A stretch of DNA of 64,000 bases, from NCBI RefSeq assembly GCF_022539315.1, contig NC_066313.1, forward strand, positions 22,977,059-23,041,058, read 5' to 3'. Positions within the stretch are counted from its first letter, which is position 1; each line of letters opens with the position of its first letter. This DNA comes from Serinus canaria (lineage: Eukaryota > Chordata > Aves > Passeriformes > Fringillidae). Shown one piece after another: positions 46,814 to 58,069 of the stretch. The notes beneath the pieces are model-generated. The model did no database searches, had not been told where the DNA came from, and saw nothing but the letters and a program-made list of their open reading frames with translations. Position numbers and translations under genes: made by a program.

Positions 46814-48682
46814 CCTAGCCAGATTTGGAAGGAGAGAATTGCTTGTTAAGGTGAATAAGAGCACATCTCCCTATTCCCCAAGGTCCTTTGCTGATGTTTC
46901 ATCCTGGGCAATGCACTTTGCCCTGAAGGGCTTTTGCAAGTGAACACTGTCACATATTCTCCTGATAAAAGGGTCTTGCTGCCAGTAATTTGTCTGCTTT
47001 CTCAAGTCAGTTCATCAGCTAGCAGGCTTCTGGTGTTGTCCTACAAATAGGGTAACCTTGGGCCCTTTTGGACTCAGCCTCAGTCTGCAAGCCACAGCAT
47101 CTCTGCTGCACTCCATGGCCTCTCCAGAGCACTGTGAGGGGCCTCCAGGCAAAGATGTTTCCTCTAGTGTAATCCAGATTTAGCAGATAAAAATTCCAAA
47201 CAGCAACAACAACATGCCGAGGCAGTTCAATTTCTCAACAAGCAACCCCATTTGTTATCTATTTTCAGATAACAATGAATTCTTATGCTATTCCTGAAAA
47301 GAGAGAGACAGATTTTGGGGTGTAAATAACAAAACAGACAAATAGCTGAAATAGATGAGGAGAAAGCAGAGGAGCAGAAGAAGCACAGGGTTTGCATGGT
47401 CCTGCTCAGAAAATGCTCATAGCTCCTTATGGCATATCATGATTGCTTGCGTCAGAGTACAGGATTAAGACTTGACATTTCCACATTTGTGGGATAACCT
47501 CAAAGTTCCCATGGCAGTTTAGCTCTTAGAAAACAAACCAAATGCCTTAAAGATCTCTGCAAGGTTCTTTGACTTACACATCATGTGCTTCCTCCTACAT
47601 AAATTACACTGCTATTAGTACTGCTCAATGAAGAGCATGAAACAAATTGAGCCTCTAGCCACTTTTAATAGACAAGGGTAGTTAACCCATATCTAAGTTG
47701 CATGGATGTCTTTTCTGACAAAAATTAAATTCTTGGAACTCATCTGGAAGCCCAGGCCTCTCACTGATCACATTTTTACTCTCCCATCTGTCGACCTCCA
47801 GCTGAGACCAACCATTCCTGCAGGCAGTGGGGGAATCCCAGGAAAGAAACCGGGCATAAAAAAATGTTGTGAGGGATATTTAGAAGAGAGAAAGTCAAGA
47901 ATTTTTAGAGGCTAATCCACTTAGTACAAAACCCAATAAAACTCTCTGTCTTCTTTCCATAACCACAGTGGCCTGTGGAATAGAAAAAGACCAGAAATTG
48001 GAAATTGGTCCAGGAATGGACCAGTGTCCATTCCTGCCAGCTGAGTTCGCAATGGAGCAAAGTTAACAGCCAGCATACTGGCTTGGGAGGGGAAATAGGG
48101 AATAAAAACCAGGTATTTGTCACCGAGGGTATACCTTTCTTAGAATGGTGCTCTAAAAAGAAAAGTACTTCAACTACGATGATCCAAGAAAGATGCTGCC
48201 AAACAAGAATGAACTGAGAGCTGCTGGTGGGAAAGATACGGTAGTGAGAATGAAAAACAATTGGAGCGGAAGAAGAGACAGAGGCACGAAAAGCTCTTGC
48301 AGTAATCCCCCTCTTCTCCCCTGTGTTCTCTGTCTGATCAAATCCCAGCACAGTGGCAAAGGAAAAAAAAAAAAAGAAAGATCTGCAGATATAGAAAAGA
48401 GCACAGGCAGTGGTTTCTCCAGTCTCTGAAGAAACTCTGGCTGCACATAATCCCCCTGCAGTTGCAACGCCCCTCAACACACACACTGCAGTGCCCTTTC
48501 CCCACTGTAAGCTGCAGCTGCCCTAGGCTGGGCAGCCCTGTTCCCACCCCACACCTCCTCCTGCCTGCCACCTGCACTGCTTTTTCTATTTCATTACACT
48601 GTAATTTTGATCCTTTCCATGTACCCATCTCCTTTCACCAATTTCCTATTCTCTCCACGCAAGTTCTCTCTGCTCCTCACAG
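46814..48682. other. Stretch with no recognised gene
   Basis: Contains the longest frame of the window, 193 codons at 47905-48486 minus, without recognisable domains; its reverse strand also has shorter frames. An AATAAA followed by a CT-rich stretch at 47935-47960, with a TATA-like CATAAAAAAA 85 bases earlier, resembles an LTR layout but is not supported by ends or similarity. Confidence 0.4.
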
Positions 48683-48745
48683 GATCTGGTGCATGTGTCA
48701 GGTACCATTGTGACTTCAGAAGAGTGGAATGGAAAAGTAACAAAG
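48683..48745 (+). other. Candidate 63-bp coding exon
   Basis: The acceptor TTCTCTCTGCTCCTCACAG (ending 48682) is close to ideal and the donor, AAAG then GTAAGG at 48746, is good. The segment is 63 bases, a multiple of three. Two frames are open: phase 0 gives DLVHVSGTIVTSEEWNGKVT and one more residue, phase 2 gives SGACVRYHCDFRRVEWKSNK. I recognise neither. It is the best exon-like segment in the window by splice-site quality, but without flanking exons it stays a candidate. Confidence 0.3.
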
Positions 48746-48829
48746 GTAAGGTCACTGTCTTGCAGAGATTAACTACTGCAATGTTGTGGGAAAACAGCAC
48801 TGATCAGGCTTGCTGCCAGGCAGGGGTCT

Positions 48830-48940
48830 TGGGACATGGGTTGCATGAGTTCCAGTTTCCTCAGTGATTCTGAATCAATTGATTTCTGCCTCAGTTTCCC
48901 CATTTGCAGAAAGAAGAGATTAATAGTAGCTACACTAATG
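48830..48940 (+). mobile_element. MIR/CORE-SINE relic
   Basis: GCCTCAGTTTCCCCATTTGC (48888-48907) is almost identical to the most conserved MIR block, followed by the decayed AGATTAATAGTAGCTACACT that matches GGATAATAATAGTACCTACC. The 5' part is poorly preserved. Confidence 0.8.
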
Positions 48941-51900
48941 ATAGAAGAGGAGATGGAAAAGAATGGAGAGCAGACATACACAAAAATAGACAAAAAGAGG
49001 AATAGTGGGAATTAGAAAGAAGTTGGAAGTTGACTGAAGAAAAATAGGTAGACAGACAGGAGGAAGGCGAGATGCCTGGACTAGCTGAAGTCATGATGAA
49101 GACATGATGAAAATCAGCCACAACAATTCTTGCCAGTTTTGTGCTGTGGCTCTGGCTGGTTCAGTCTCAACATCCAAGCTCATTCCCCCTCCTTTTTAAA
49201 CCCTGATTAACACACATCCATGCAAAGAACCCAGTAGTGCCTTGTGAACTTCCCCAATTCCCAGATGGAGGGGGATGTTGACCCGACCGATTCATGATCA
49301 CAGAACCTCTGAGAGCACATATCTAACCTAAACTACAACACAGCAAATTCTCATAGTTTGTGTCCTGAGCTCTCCAGCAAGGTCACAGGCTGTGTCCTTG
49401 CAGCTCCACTCCCTGCATCCCACTGGCAAAGTGTGCTCTCTGTGCAAAAGCTGCCAGCAAGAGTCAGTGAGCAGAGGTGGCTGTGGGTTCCCAAGGGGCA
49501 AATGGTAATGCCAGGCTGAAGATAGTAGAAGGGGGAACTTATATCCAAGTCAATTAGGATTAATTCAATGTGGGAAAGTATTAGTTCTGGAGCTGTAAGT
49601 TTCTCCATTAAAGATTGAAAGCAGATTGGAAAAGGGGGGGAGGAAAGCGAAGACAAGATAGTAAAGACTTTTCTTGGCTCTGCAGCCCTTTTCTTCCATT
49701 CTCTGTTTTTTTGGGAAGTGATGAGGTGTGGATCTAAGACATTACACTCTGGAGATTGTCAGTGACTCCCAACACCATTAAGGCAGCAGTTTTTTTGCTC
49801 TCCTTTCCATCTCCTTTGCTGAATGCTGTTATGCACTGATGGCGGCTTGGCCTGCTATCAATGGAAAACTAAAGACATTCTCCAAAATGAAACATCATGG
49901 CATCAAAACCTTTACATTCGGCTTCTTTGGCCTGAGGACATCTCACTTTTAGTACTGTGGATGACAAGAATAACAGAGAGGTGAAGTGCCAGGTAACTCC
50001 CAGATAAAGGCAAGCAAACTTGCAGGAGGGGCAGGTAGACTGGATACATTAGCGTGCAGTGGGGATCTGCTCTCAGCTATGTGCCCACCACACTATAACC
50101 AGCTTCCAGGCTCTCCAAGAGTTGCACAGGTAGAGGAGCTGGAGGCCACAACCACACCATCAGCTTCTCTTCAACGTAGTGCCATTCAAATAGTTGAGCT
50201 GAGCAAAGCATTCCTAAATCCGGGAAGCTGAAGGTCTGCGCTGTTCCTTGCAGTGCTGACCCCTAAGCGTGCAGACACAGATCAATCTTCCCTCTTTGGC
50301 TGCCTGCTCATACACCTGTACTAAGAGGTTCCAAAATCCATTGTGGCTCCCTGAGGCAATGTCCCAGCTAGGTCAGTACAAAATGGTGCTGCAGCACTGC
50401 AGGCTAGTATGAAAAAGGCACAACGGAGTGCTCAGCCTGCAGTAAACAAGGACCTGTCAATATTATTTGCCTTTAAAGTGCCACACATGCCAGAGGTGCT
50501 TTATAAATAAGTCAATAAACAAACAGATCAAATTACAAAGAAGAATGAGTGATGAAGCCTCTTTCTTCTTTCTAAAGAAATAAATAAGGGTCAGAAAAAG
50601 CAATTATACATTTTTCAAAACTCACAAGGAAGCTATATTTTGACAACCTGGTGATGCGGAGGAAGTTTCAAAGTAACCCACTCCCTCTGAATAACAGTGG
50701 ATAGCAGAGCCTATTAAGGATTCTGGCAAATTCATGATTTTAAGTATCCAGTTTTTACATTTTTTTAAATCCATATTTACAGCAGCTATGCTGATTACTA
50801 AATCACCCAATTATGAACACATGCATCTAAGATCGCAGCAGACCCCTTCCCATTCCAGCTTTGAACTGCTGCAGCAGGCAATTCCCTCAGACCCTTTCCA
50901 TGCACTGTTTAAATTTAAGCATGATAGGTAGTCCTACAGAAAGAAAGACTATCTAAAACAAGATGTACCACATGTACCACTGAACTGGTGCTTCAAAGAG
51001 AAAAAAAGAAAAAAATATTCCAGAGCTCTGCATGGCTTTGTCAATGCTAGGAAGCACAGCACGCCACTGTGCAGCCCTGTCTTCTGAAATAAGGGCCAAG
51101 TCCCCAAGCAAAACAAGGGATGTCACAGGCTTTAAATCTTTAACATTGTTACTTCAACTCCACATTTAAGAAGACAAGGCAGAGAATAGAAAGATGTATC
51201 AGGGTTAGAAAATTCCCTAGATTATTTTGTTATTATTATTGCAATGGAAAAGAATTGTTGTGGTTTGAAATCCATTATTTCCCTGCAGTGTTTGCAACTG
51301 TAATAGAGCTTACCTTACTGCTTACATAGAAACTACAGGTGTGCCTGAACATAAACAAAACAGGAAAAGTATGGAAACCTAAATAGCAGCAGGGAAAAAA
51401 AAATAGGGATAAGGAGCCTGCACACACTGCAGTCAGGGACTCTTGACATTTTGCAGCACTCAGCCCTGGCAGAGAGCTGCCACAGCACCACCCTGGTGCA
51501 GCATCTGCAAAACCTGGGGCTGCAATGAGCTTCTGCCACATGGTTAATCCAGGGAGGGCTCCTTTCCCAGCCCAGGCTGCCTCCCTGGTAAAGGCACCAC
51601 CAGCATCTACCTTCCTTTTGGCACTGGCTCCTGGGAGGCAGGCATTTTCAGCACTCTTCTCTGTGCTTGGTTTGGGAACTGCTAATCTTTCTTTTAAATC
51701 TCCTTTGGGGGTCTAGATTATGCCATTGTTTTTCTTCCCCCTAAAAAGCTTTGAAAGACCCAGCTCAAGCAGACTAGGACAGTAGGATTTACTACTGTTA
51801 AAACTGTCAGGAAAGTCAGCCTGCTTGTGGAAAGGACCAGTCTTGGAATTAAGACAAGACCATCAGAGATGCCAACGAGGGAAATACAGGAAGCATACCA

Positions 51901-53154
51901 CAGCACAGCCAGCTATAAAACTTAAATGTGACTGTCCTGAATTCTGCTTCAAGGGAGTGAATAGTGGAAGCACTGTGTCTTGCTTTATGGTGCACACCCT
52001 GCAAAATGCACGTTGTAAACCTTCCCACCAAGAGCATTAACCAGAGAAAATCATGGGGATTTACACAGTACTTTTACTTTGTAAAATCCAGGATGCCAGC
52101 TATAGACAAAGGAATCTTAAAATGTAAGTGTATAACGTGGTGGTATACACAAAATCACAGTGGCCATGGAGGTGTGAATGAATTCAGATTGCTAACAGCA
52201 GACCAGATAGTGTGCATTAACCAAAAGAAAATAACACTGTCTCTTCTCATACTATTATTCATGTACATGGTCATGTAGTTAAATTGCAAAAGCCTTCCTT
52301 TAAGGAAAATGACACACAGAGGATGTTTACTCTGGTTTTGTTATTACTTTAAATGCATTTCTGTTTGATTTCATTATTCAATATATATTTTCCTTTCCCA
52401 GTTACACTTGGGGGACAGGTACAATGCACACACATTCATGCTTTAGTGTTGTGACAACCAGCACCAGAGTTGTTGAAATATCCATTTCAAAACCTACTTT
52501 TGTGCAATCAATCAAATCCTTTGCTACAACATAGGGAAAATAAACAAGGCTATCGGACTGCAACTCCTAGCTGCGCAAATGGAGTGCAAAGCATGGAAGA
52601 CTAATGGGGAGGGAACAGAGAGAGAGGAATGCCAGAAAGAAAGATTATTTCAATAGCTCAAAGAGCTTAAAGAGTCTTAGAGGGGATTAAAGAATAAAAC
52701 AATATATTAAAATTGCAAGGAAGCAAAATCAGAGACTCAGTCATCTCGGTAGCCATAAGAACGCATGGGCCATGTAGCATGAAAGCCTTAAGTGACGTAC
52801 TTAGAAGGAAAGATAGAGACAGCAGGAAAACTGTGCTATATTACTGCAAATTCCTTCTGACCCTGAGAAGATGGCATGCTTAGCCCTTTTACCTCTACTC
52901 CTCTGTTTTAGTTATAAGATTGCCACCAATAAAGAAGTCCAAGCTCAGAGACCTGCCCTCTGCCCCTCCTTTTGGGATGCCGTTATTTCCACACAGGTTT
53001 CAAAATTGTGCAGAGGTCATTGTGCAGAGTCATTGATCCCTACTCAGGTAGTAGAGGTGCTCCAAATGCTTCCTTTCAAGCTCTTTTTCCAGTAACACAT
53101 TTGCAGGCAGCTGCACCCTGTCCTGGCTTCCAAAGGCCCCTAGCCGAAAGGAGG
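48941..53154. other. Long stretch with no recognisable gene
   Basis: Unique sequence. A weak MIR 3'-like phrase (GGTGCTTTATAAATAAGTCA) occurs at 50499-50518. Frames up to 104 codons show nothing recognisable. The part 51411-51720 is GC-richer without CpGs. Confidence 0.5.
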
Positions 53155-53180
53155 CGTGTTTGTGTGAGTGTGTGCGCGCA
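53155..53180. other. Alternating purine-pyrimidine (Z-DNA-prone) tract
   Basis: TG steps lead into GTGTGTGCGCGCA, with four CpGs nearby at 53145-53179. Alternating GT/GC of this length can adopt left-handed DNA under torsion. No promoter is seen beside it. Confidence 0.5.
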
Positions 53181-56114
53181 ACAGACACATGAGCCGGGGG
53201 AACCCTGCTCTGCATATGCTGGCACCAACTGTATTCTTTAAAAGTGTCTGTATGCCTGGTTAGCCAGAAACAGACCCCAAATCCCTCCAAGCAAGACTCA
53301 GTGAGAGCATATGTTCAGAAGCACACTGACAATTAAATGAGAATTTCATGTCATCTCAGTACAACAGAAGCAACTGAAAACTCTTTGTCTGGAAAGCAAG
53401 GAAAAACTAGCACCACCAAAACTACATGAAACTCTATTGCTGAAATTCTGACAAAACTTCCCTTTTATAGCAGCACTGTGCATGTGTATTTTATATACAT
53501 GCTTCTTTACTTCAAGCATGGAAAATGTCAGCCCAGAGGGAACTGTCTGAGAAAGTTAGAGGCAGGAATTGAGCTTCGTATTCACTTGCTTACTGTGTTC
53601 AGATTTTTTTTTTATATATTTTTGATGGACGTGTTGCAGCTTTTTGCTTTCATTTCGAAAGAAAATGTGTAGCAGACATATTTGACATAATAGTGTTTGA
53701 GTTTTCAAGGGAGACTGAAGCAATATCTAGAGACAAATCATTCTGTTCTACTTCTTCTTGCTTACCACCCCAACTCTTTCACCAACTCCTTTCCTGCTTT
53801 CATATCTAAGCCTATTGCCTGTGCTGATTATGAGAGTTGCTGGGAATTCTTTTCTCTCTCTCATTCCAGATCTCCTTAGCTAGAGCTTACAGCTCTTGAA
53901 GTCACCGTAAACAACTGCAGGTCATGAGTGTCCTCTAGAAATTGTTGCAGAAAGAAAGAGGTTATGATGATTCTGGAGAAAGCTGGTCAGTGGGCAGGTG
54001 AGTTTTGGAACCCCTTCTGAGATAAGGGGATCATGTGGCGCTTTCACAACAGAAGGACTAAGAAAGCTCAGTAGGACCATCACTGACCAAGCTGCAGACC
54101 CTGGCAATACAAATGCAGCCTGAAAGCAAAGTTCTTTAGCACAGCATTTCGAACCCTGTTCAAAAAGCAACGTGTCTTACTAGATATGTATCTCACACAA
54201 AATTCTGCAATTCTGTAACCTTCTAAATGCATTTTCTATATTGCAAAAATTAGATCAAGCACAGGGGATAAATACATGAAAAATATCTGGTTCTGCCTTG
54301 CCCTCTCCCTCATGTCTATTTTCCTTGCTTTTCCTCTTTTTTTTCCAAGTGAGCTGGCCACTAAAATTCTTGCCCTGGCACTCTCACCCAGAAGGTATCC
54401 AGACAGCTGGGTGAGCTCATCGTTCCAAATACTTGCTCATGGGGATATAGTAATGACACTTCAATCTCCTTCTTGCTGTGCCCTACAGCCCCCATACATT
54501 AGTATAGAAAACAAGTTTACAAAGCAGAAGACAAGAGTCTGTCAATAACATTAAACAAGCTGTTATTTCTCCAGTTAGTGCCAGAAGAGGGTAGAGAGAA
54601 GGGTGGGTGAGAAAGAAGGGACAAATTGTTTTATGACTCAAACAAAAACCCTCTGTCTAACGCCTGCATGTGTGTATTTGCTTCCTTTTTTTTTCATTTT
54701 CTTCCCTTTCTCCCTCCCATTTTTTCTCCTTGTGGGAGTCAAATGTAAATCTGGGGTTTATCCTGCTGTGCTGCAGCATGAGACACGTGCATAATCCTAT
54801 TTTGTAGAGGACAGTATGTTCTGTGTAAGACATACAAGAGGTGGTCCTCCAAGACTCCTTGGTCACCTGTCTGATGCCCTGGCTTGAAGCTCCACTTTGG
54901 AGTTATCTCCTGTGTCCTTAAATTCCCTCGCTGGAGCATTTAGCAAAGTGGTAGACACAGCCACCCTTGGAGGGGAATGCTGGCTGAGGTTGAATTCAGT
55001 CTGAGATTGAATCTCCCACAGGTAAATGCTGCATGGTCTAACTTCCCACCACAGTTAATGAAGACTTGGTCCTTACAGGCAGTGAAGTCAAAAGGTTAAT
55101 TCAGCTGATCAGGAGGTGTCTGCTCTAGGATGAACTGAATTAAGTTCCTAGCCTCAACTGACTGCACTGAATCTCTATCAGCTGTAATGGGTGTTTAGAC
55201 ACCACCTCACATCTAGATACTTACAGGAAGACTCCTAAATTTAGACATTTCAATCAGGAGCTGAATCTCATTCTACAAGTCAAGAAAATCTTTTGTTCCT
55301 TTCCAGCTCCCTTGTGAATATAAAGAAGAGATTTATGCCTCAGATTTTCTCTTTTTTGTGAAACAGGACTGAGTTTTCATGTATTGTGTGCACCAAGAAA
55401 TACATAACACCACAGAAGAACTCTGCAAAAGTTGAGTCCAGACAATGGTGTTCTATCACAGAAGAGGGGATACATCACACCTAGAAGGAGCAGCTGTCAA
55501 ACCATGATACCCGGCAGAATGATTCTCCCTCCTTGCAGAGCACCAAGGACACACTCACGGTGACTGGAACAAATGGCATTCTCAGCACCACCTGAGCTGT
55601 GATGAGCAAGTAGAATTATGGAGTTATCAGAGGCCTGTGCTCAAGCAAATCTTGCTGCAAGGCAGAGTTTGTAAGCTCATGATCAGCACCTTGCTATCAC
55701 GGCATCCTCCGGTTTCCAAGACTGAGCAAGCTCTTCCCTGCACAATGGCATCTTTGTGTCATATGTTGGACTACTGTGCAACAAAGCCATGTTTGTAAAA
55801 TGCTGGTTGAGAAGGCTCACTAGATTTGGAGCTCCTCCTTCAGTGTTTGCATGAGGCTTTGATGGTCTTATGTTCCTGCTTTTTTGTTGATTTGGAGATT
55901 TTTTAAACAAAATTGAGTTGTTAAAGGAAGCCGTAGACCATGCTTAGATAAGAGCCTAGAAATGTTTGTTATACTGAAAATAAACTACTCCTTCAGATCT
56001 GGAAATGCAGAGGACAAACTTTCTAAGCTCTTCTATCCCAGAGCCCAGATTGAACATTGAACCTCAAAGGCACATTAAAATGAAATAACAACATACAACA
56101 CTTACCTCTTTTCC
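53181..56114. other. Stretch with no recognisable gene
   Basis: Unique sequence with a pyrimidine tract at 54679-54734. A phrase near 55230 (CTCCTAAATTTAGACATTTC) recalls an old amniote repeat but cannot be named. Confidence 0.5.
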
Positions 56115-56225
56115 TCTCCAAAGTACTTCACAAGCTTTTATTAAATTAAGTCTCATCACACCCTTGGGACACAGGTGCAGTAAATACCTTCATGATAGGG
56201 TGAGCGAGTAAGACACAGAAAACTC
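56115..56225 (-). mobile_element. Probable MIR/CORE-SINE relic
   Basis: CCAAAGTACTTCACAAGC, TTAAATTAAGTCTCATCACA and CCCTTGGGACACAGGTGCAG follow the reverse complement of the MIR 3' half (TTTACA..TTAA..CCTCACAAC..CCCT..GAGGTAGG). Strongly diverged. Confidence 0.45.
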
Positions 56226-56957
56226 TCCACAAATACTCCTCTGACTGACTATGAATTGATTCATTTCACTGGCACCCTTGTGCTGTCATTTCCCACAGAC
56301 TTTCAAGCAATCAAATTTTACTGCCACAAAGGGCTTGCAGGAAATGAACTGCAAAGTTGTACACAAGAGAATTTGCTTATGAAAAGCACATGAGCAGATC
56401 CCAGCAAAGAACCAGAGCAGCAGCTTATACGACTGCAACTCTCTGTTTGGGGTAATAATCCAAATATTAAGCTGTGTGTTGTCAGCATGAGCCTGATTTA
56501 TGCATTTTTAATCTATTTCTGTTTTTTTTAATTAAGTAGATAAATGGAACAGGGAAGCCTCTTAGCAAGTTGATTCACTCTCAGGGTGTAGGCCAGTTTG
56601 CTTTCCACAACATAAGTGATCCCTTTCTGTGGGCATGCTGACCAGTGTCACAGAGGACACACAGAGTAAGGGATGGACTTGACCATCATAGATCAGACAA
56701 AAGGATCCTGACAACTCACAGGTAGAACTCACAGAACTCACTCTGTTCTCTGTCCAGGACAATTCATTTCCTGGCAGGAACAGTCATAGAGACAGGAATA
56801 AATATCTTAGCCCCCAATTTTATTTCAGAATGTCCTAATGCAAAATTGTACAAAGCAGATATGTAAGCTTGTAAAAATCCAGATGGAAGAAAAATGTTGC
56901 TCCAAGGAACTGAAAACTACAGGTCTTGGGAAAAAGAAAAGAAACCAAACACAAAAA
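56226..56957. other. Stretch with no recognisable feature
   Basis: Unique AT-rich sequence; short frames only. Confidence 0.5.
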
Positions 56958-56985
56958 CCCCCACAATGGGGGGGGGGGGGGGGGG
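56958..56985 (+). repeat. 18-G homopolymer with C5 hairpin partner
   Basis: Five C bases (56958-56962), a five-base spacer and 18 G bases (56968-56985). The C run can pair with the start of the G run, and the G run alone can stack as a quadruplex. The flanks are A-rich. Long G runs are error-prone in sequencing. Confidence 0.9.
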
Positions 56986-57304
56986 CAGGGAGAAGAAAAA
57001 ACAATCAAAATCCTCAAAATCAAAACTCCACAGCAAACAACAGAGGCAGCATGAGGTTGTACCAGGGTCATATGGAATTCTACCTGAATTTTCCTTTTCC
57101 ATAAGTCCAGAATCTCAGAAAGGACATCTCAGAAACAAACTTACAACCAAAGAATTGTTTGCAGAAATGGCCCCAGTTTGATTCATTTGACTTGAATAAG
57201 TGCAAGTAGGAAATACATTTGAAAAATAAAAAATTCTCCTTTTTTACAACCAAAAGAAGCTACAATTTTTAAATTATTTTACAACCCAAATTATTCTACT
57301 GTTT
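56986..57304. other. A-rich stretch with no recognisable feature
   Basis: A- and AG-rich unique sequence. No gene or repeat seen. Confidence 0.5.
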
Positions 57305-57400
57305 TCAGTTAACAAATTTATTTTACAGACAGGAAAACTGAAGCAGAAAGGAACTAAAAGCACTATTCTCTTCAACACATGAATAATTTTCCCAAGTTTT
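57305..57400 (-). mobile_element. Weak MIR-like trace
   Basis: TTATTTTACAGACAGGAAAA and CTGAAGCAGAAAGG resemble the reverse complement of the MIR block (ATTTTACAGATGAGGAAACT, GAGGCACAGAGAGG). The rest does not align convincingly. Confidence 0.3.
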
Positions 57401-57996
57401 GGTTTAGATCTGAGGCATTTTTCTCTTCTTTCCACCTTCCATGTCCTGCAGCTCCCCAGGTCTGCTACTGGGTATGGCATCAAAGTCCCTGTTAGTTTTG
57501 AAGACATCATGCTTTGAGCTGGGTCAAAGGAAGCAAAGTTCTTAAACTCATCAGGCAATTTTCAAGACCAAAAATATAATTCCAATTTGAAATTTATATT
57601 TATGGCTGCAAAATTAATCCTTTTTCTTCTGCTTGTATTAAAATAATAACACTTTTAAAGAATTGCAGATAAAAAAAGTAAATGCAGGTTTGTTTGGGGT
57701 TTTTTTCCCTTAAAACATTTTTTGGTCAAAACTACGTTTCAATTAAATTTTGAAATTGACTCATTAGATGTGTTCCCCAGAAAATACTGGTATTTAAATT
57801 GAATAATCAACCACCTGGAAGTATGCAGTCATACTCCAAGTTACATAATCTACTGCACCATCTGTAAAAGGTAACTTCCACTCTTCAATTCCAAACAAAG
57901 TATTTTGGCAAGAGGGAGGTTTCCTTTTTTTTGCTGAAAAGGAAAATCTGAGCAAAAGATTTGAATCATGGGGAAAGAAAGAAGGGCTGCTTTCAT
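57401..57996. other. Stretch with no recognisable feature
   Basis: AT-rich unique sequence. The 151-codon minus frame (57794-58249) is lysine/asparagine-rich from the adjoining G/T tract and looks compositional. Confidence 0.5.
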
Positions 57997-58069
57997 TGTT
58001 TGTTTGTTTAGGGGTTTTTGCAGTTTTGGTTTTGTGTGGGTTTTTTTGTTTGTTTGGGGTTTTTTTGAG
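57997..58069. repeat. G/T-only tract
   Basis: About 73 bases made almost wholly of T runs and G runs (TTTG and GGGGTTTTT units) with two or three other bases. Similar shorter runs occur at 2847 and 13400. Low-complexity DNA with no fixed period. Confidence 0.85.

Noticed and set aside
47850..47975. LTR-like layout (TATA-like, then AATAAA with CT-rich tail)
   Set aside because: No termini, no target duplication, no primer-binding-site match and no recognised family.
47905..48486. 193-codon minus-strand open frame, the longest in the window
   Set aside because: No recognisable domain, a run of phenylalanines from a simple A tract at 48361-48375, and no promoter or splice support. Frames of this length are expected now and then by chance in 64 kb.
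55582..55591. Perfect left half of an RE1/NRSF site (TCAGCACCAC)
   Set aside because: The right half does not match at canonical spacing, so binding is unlikely.
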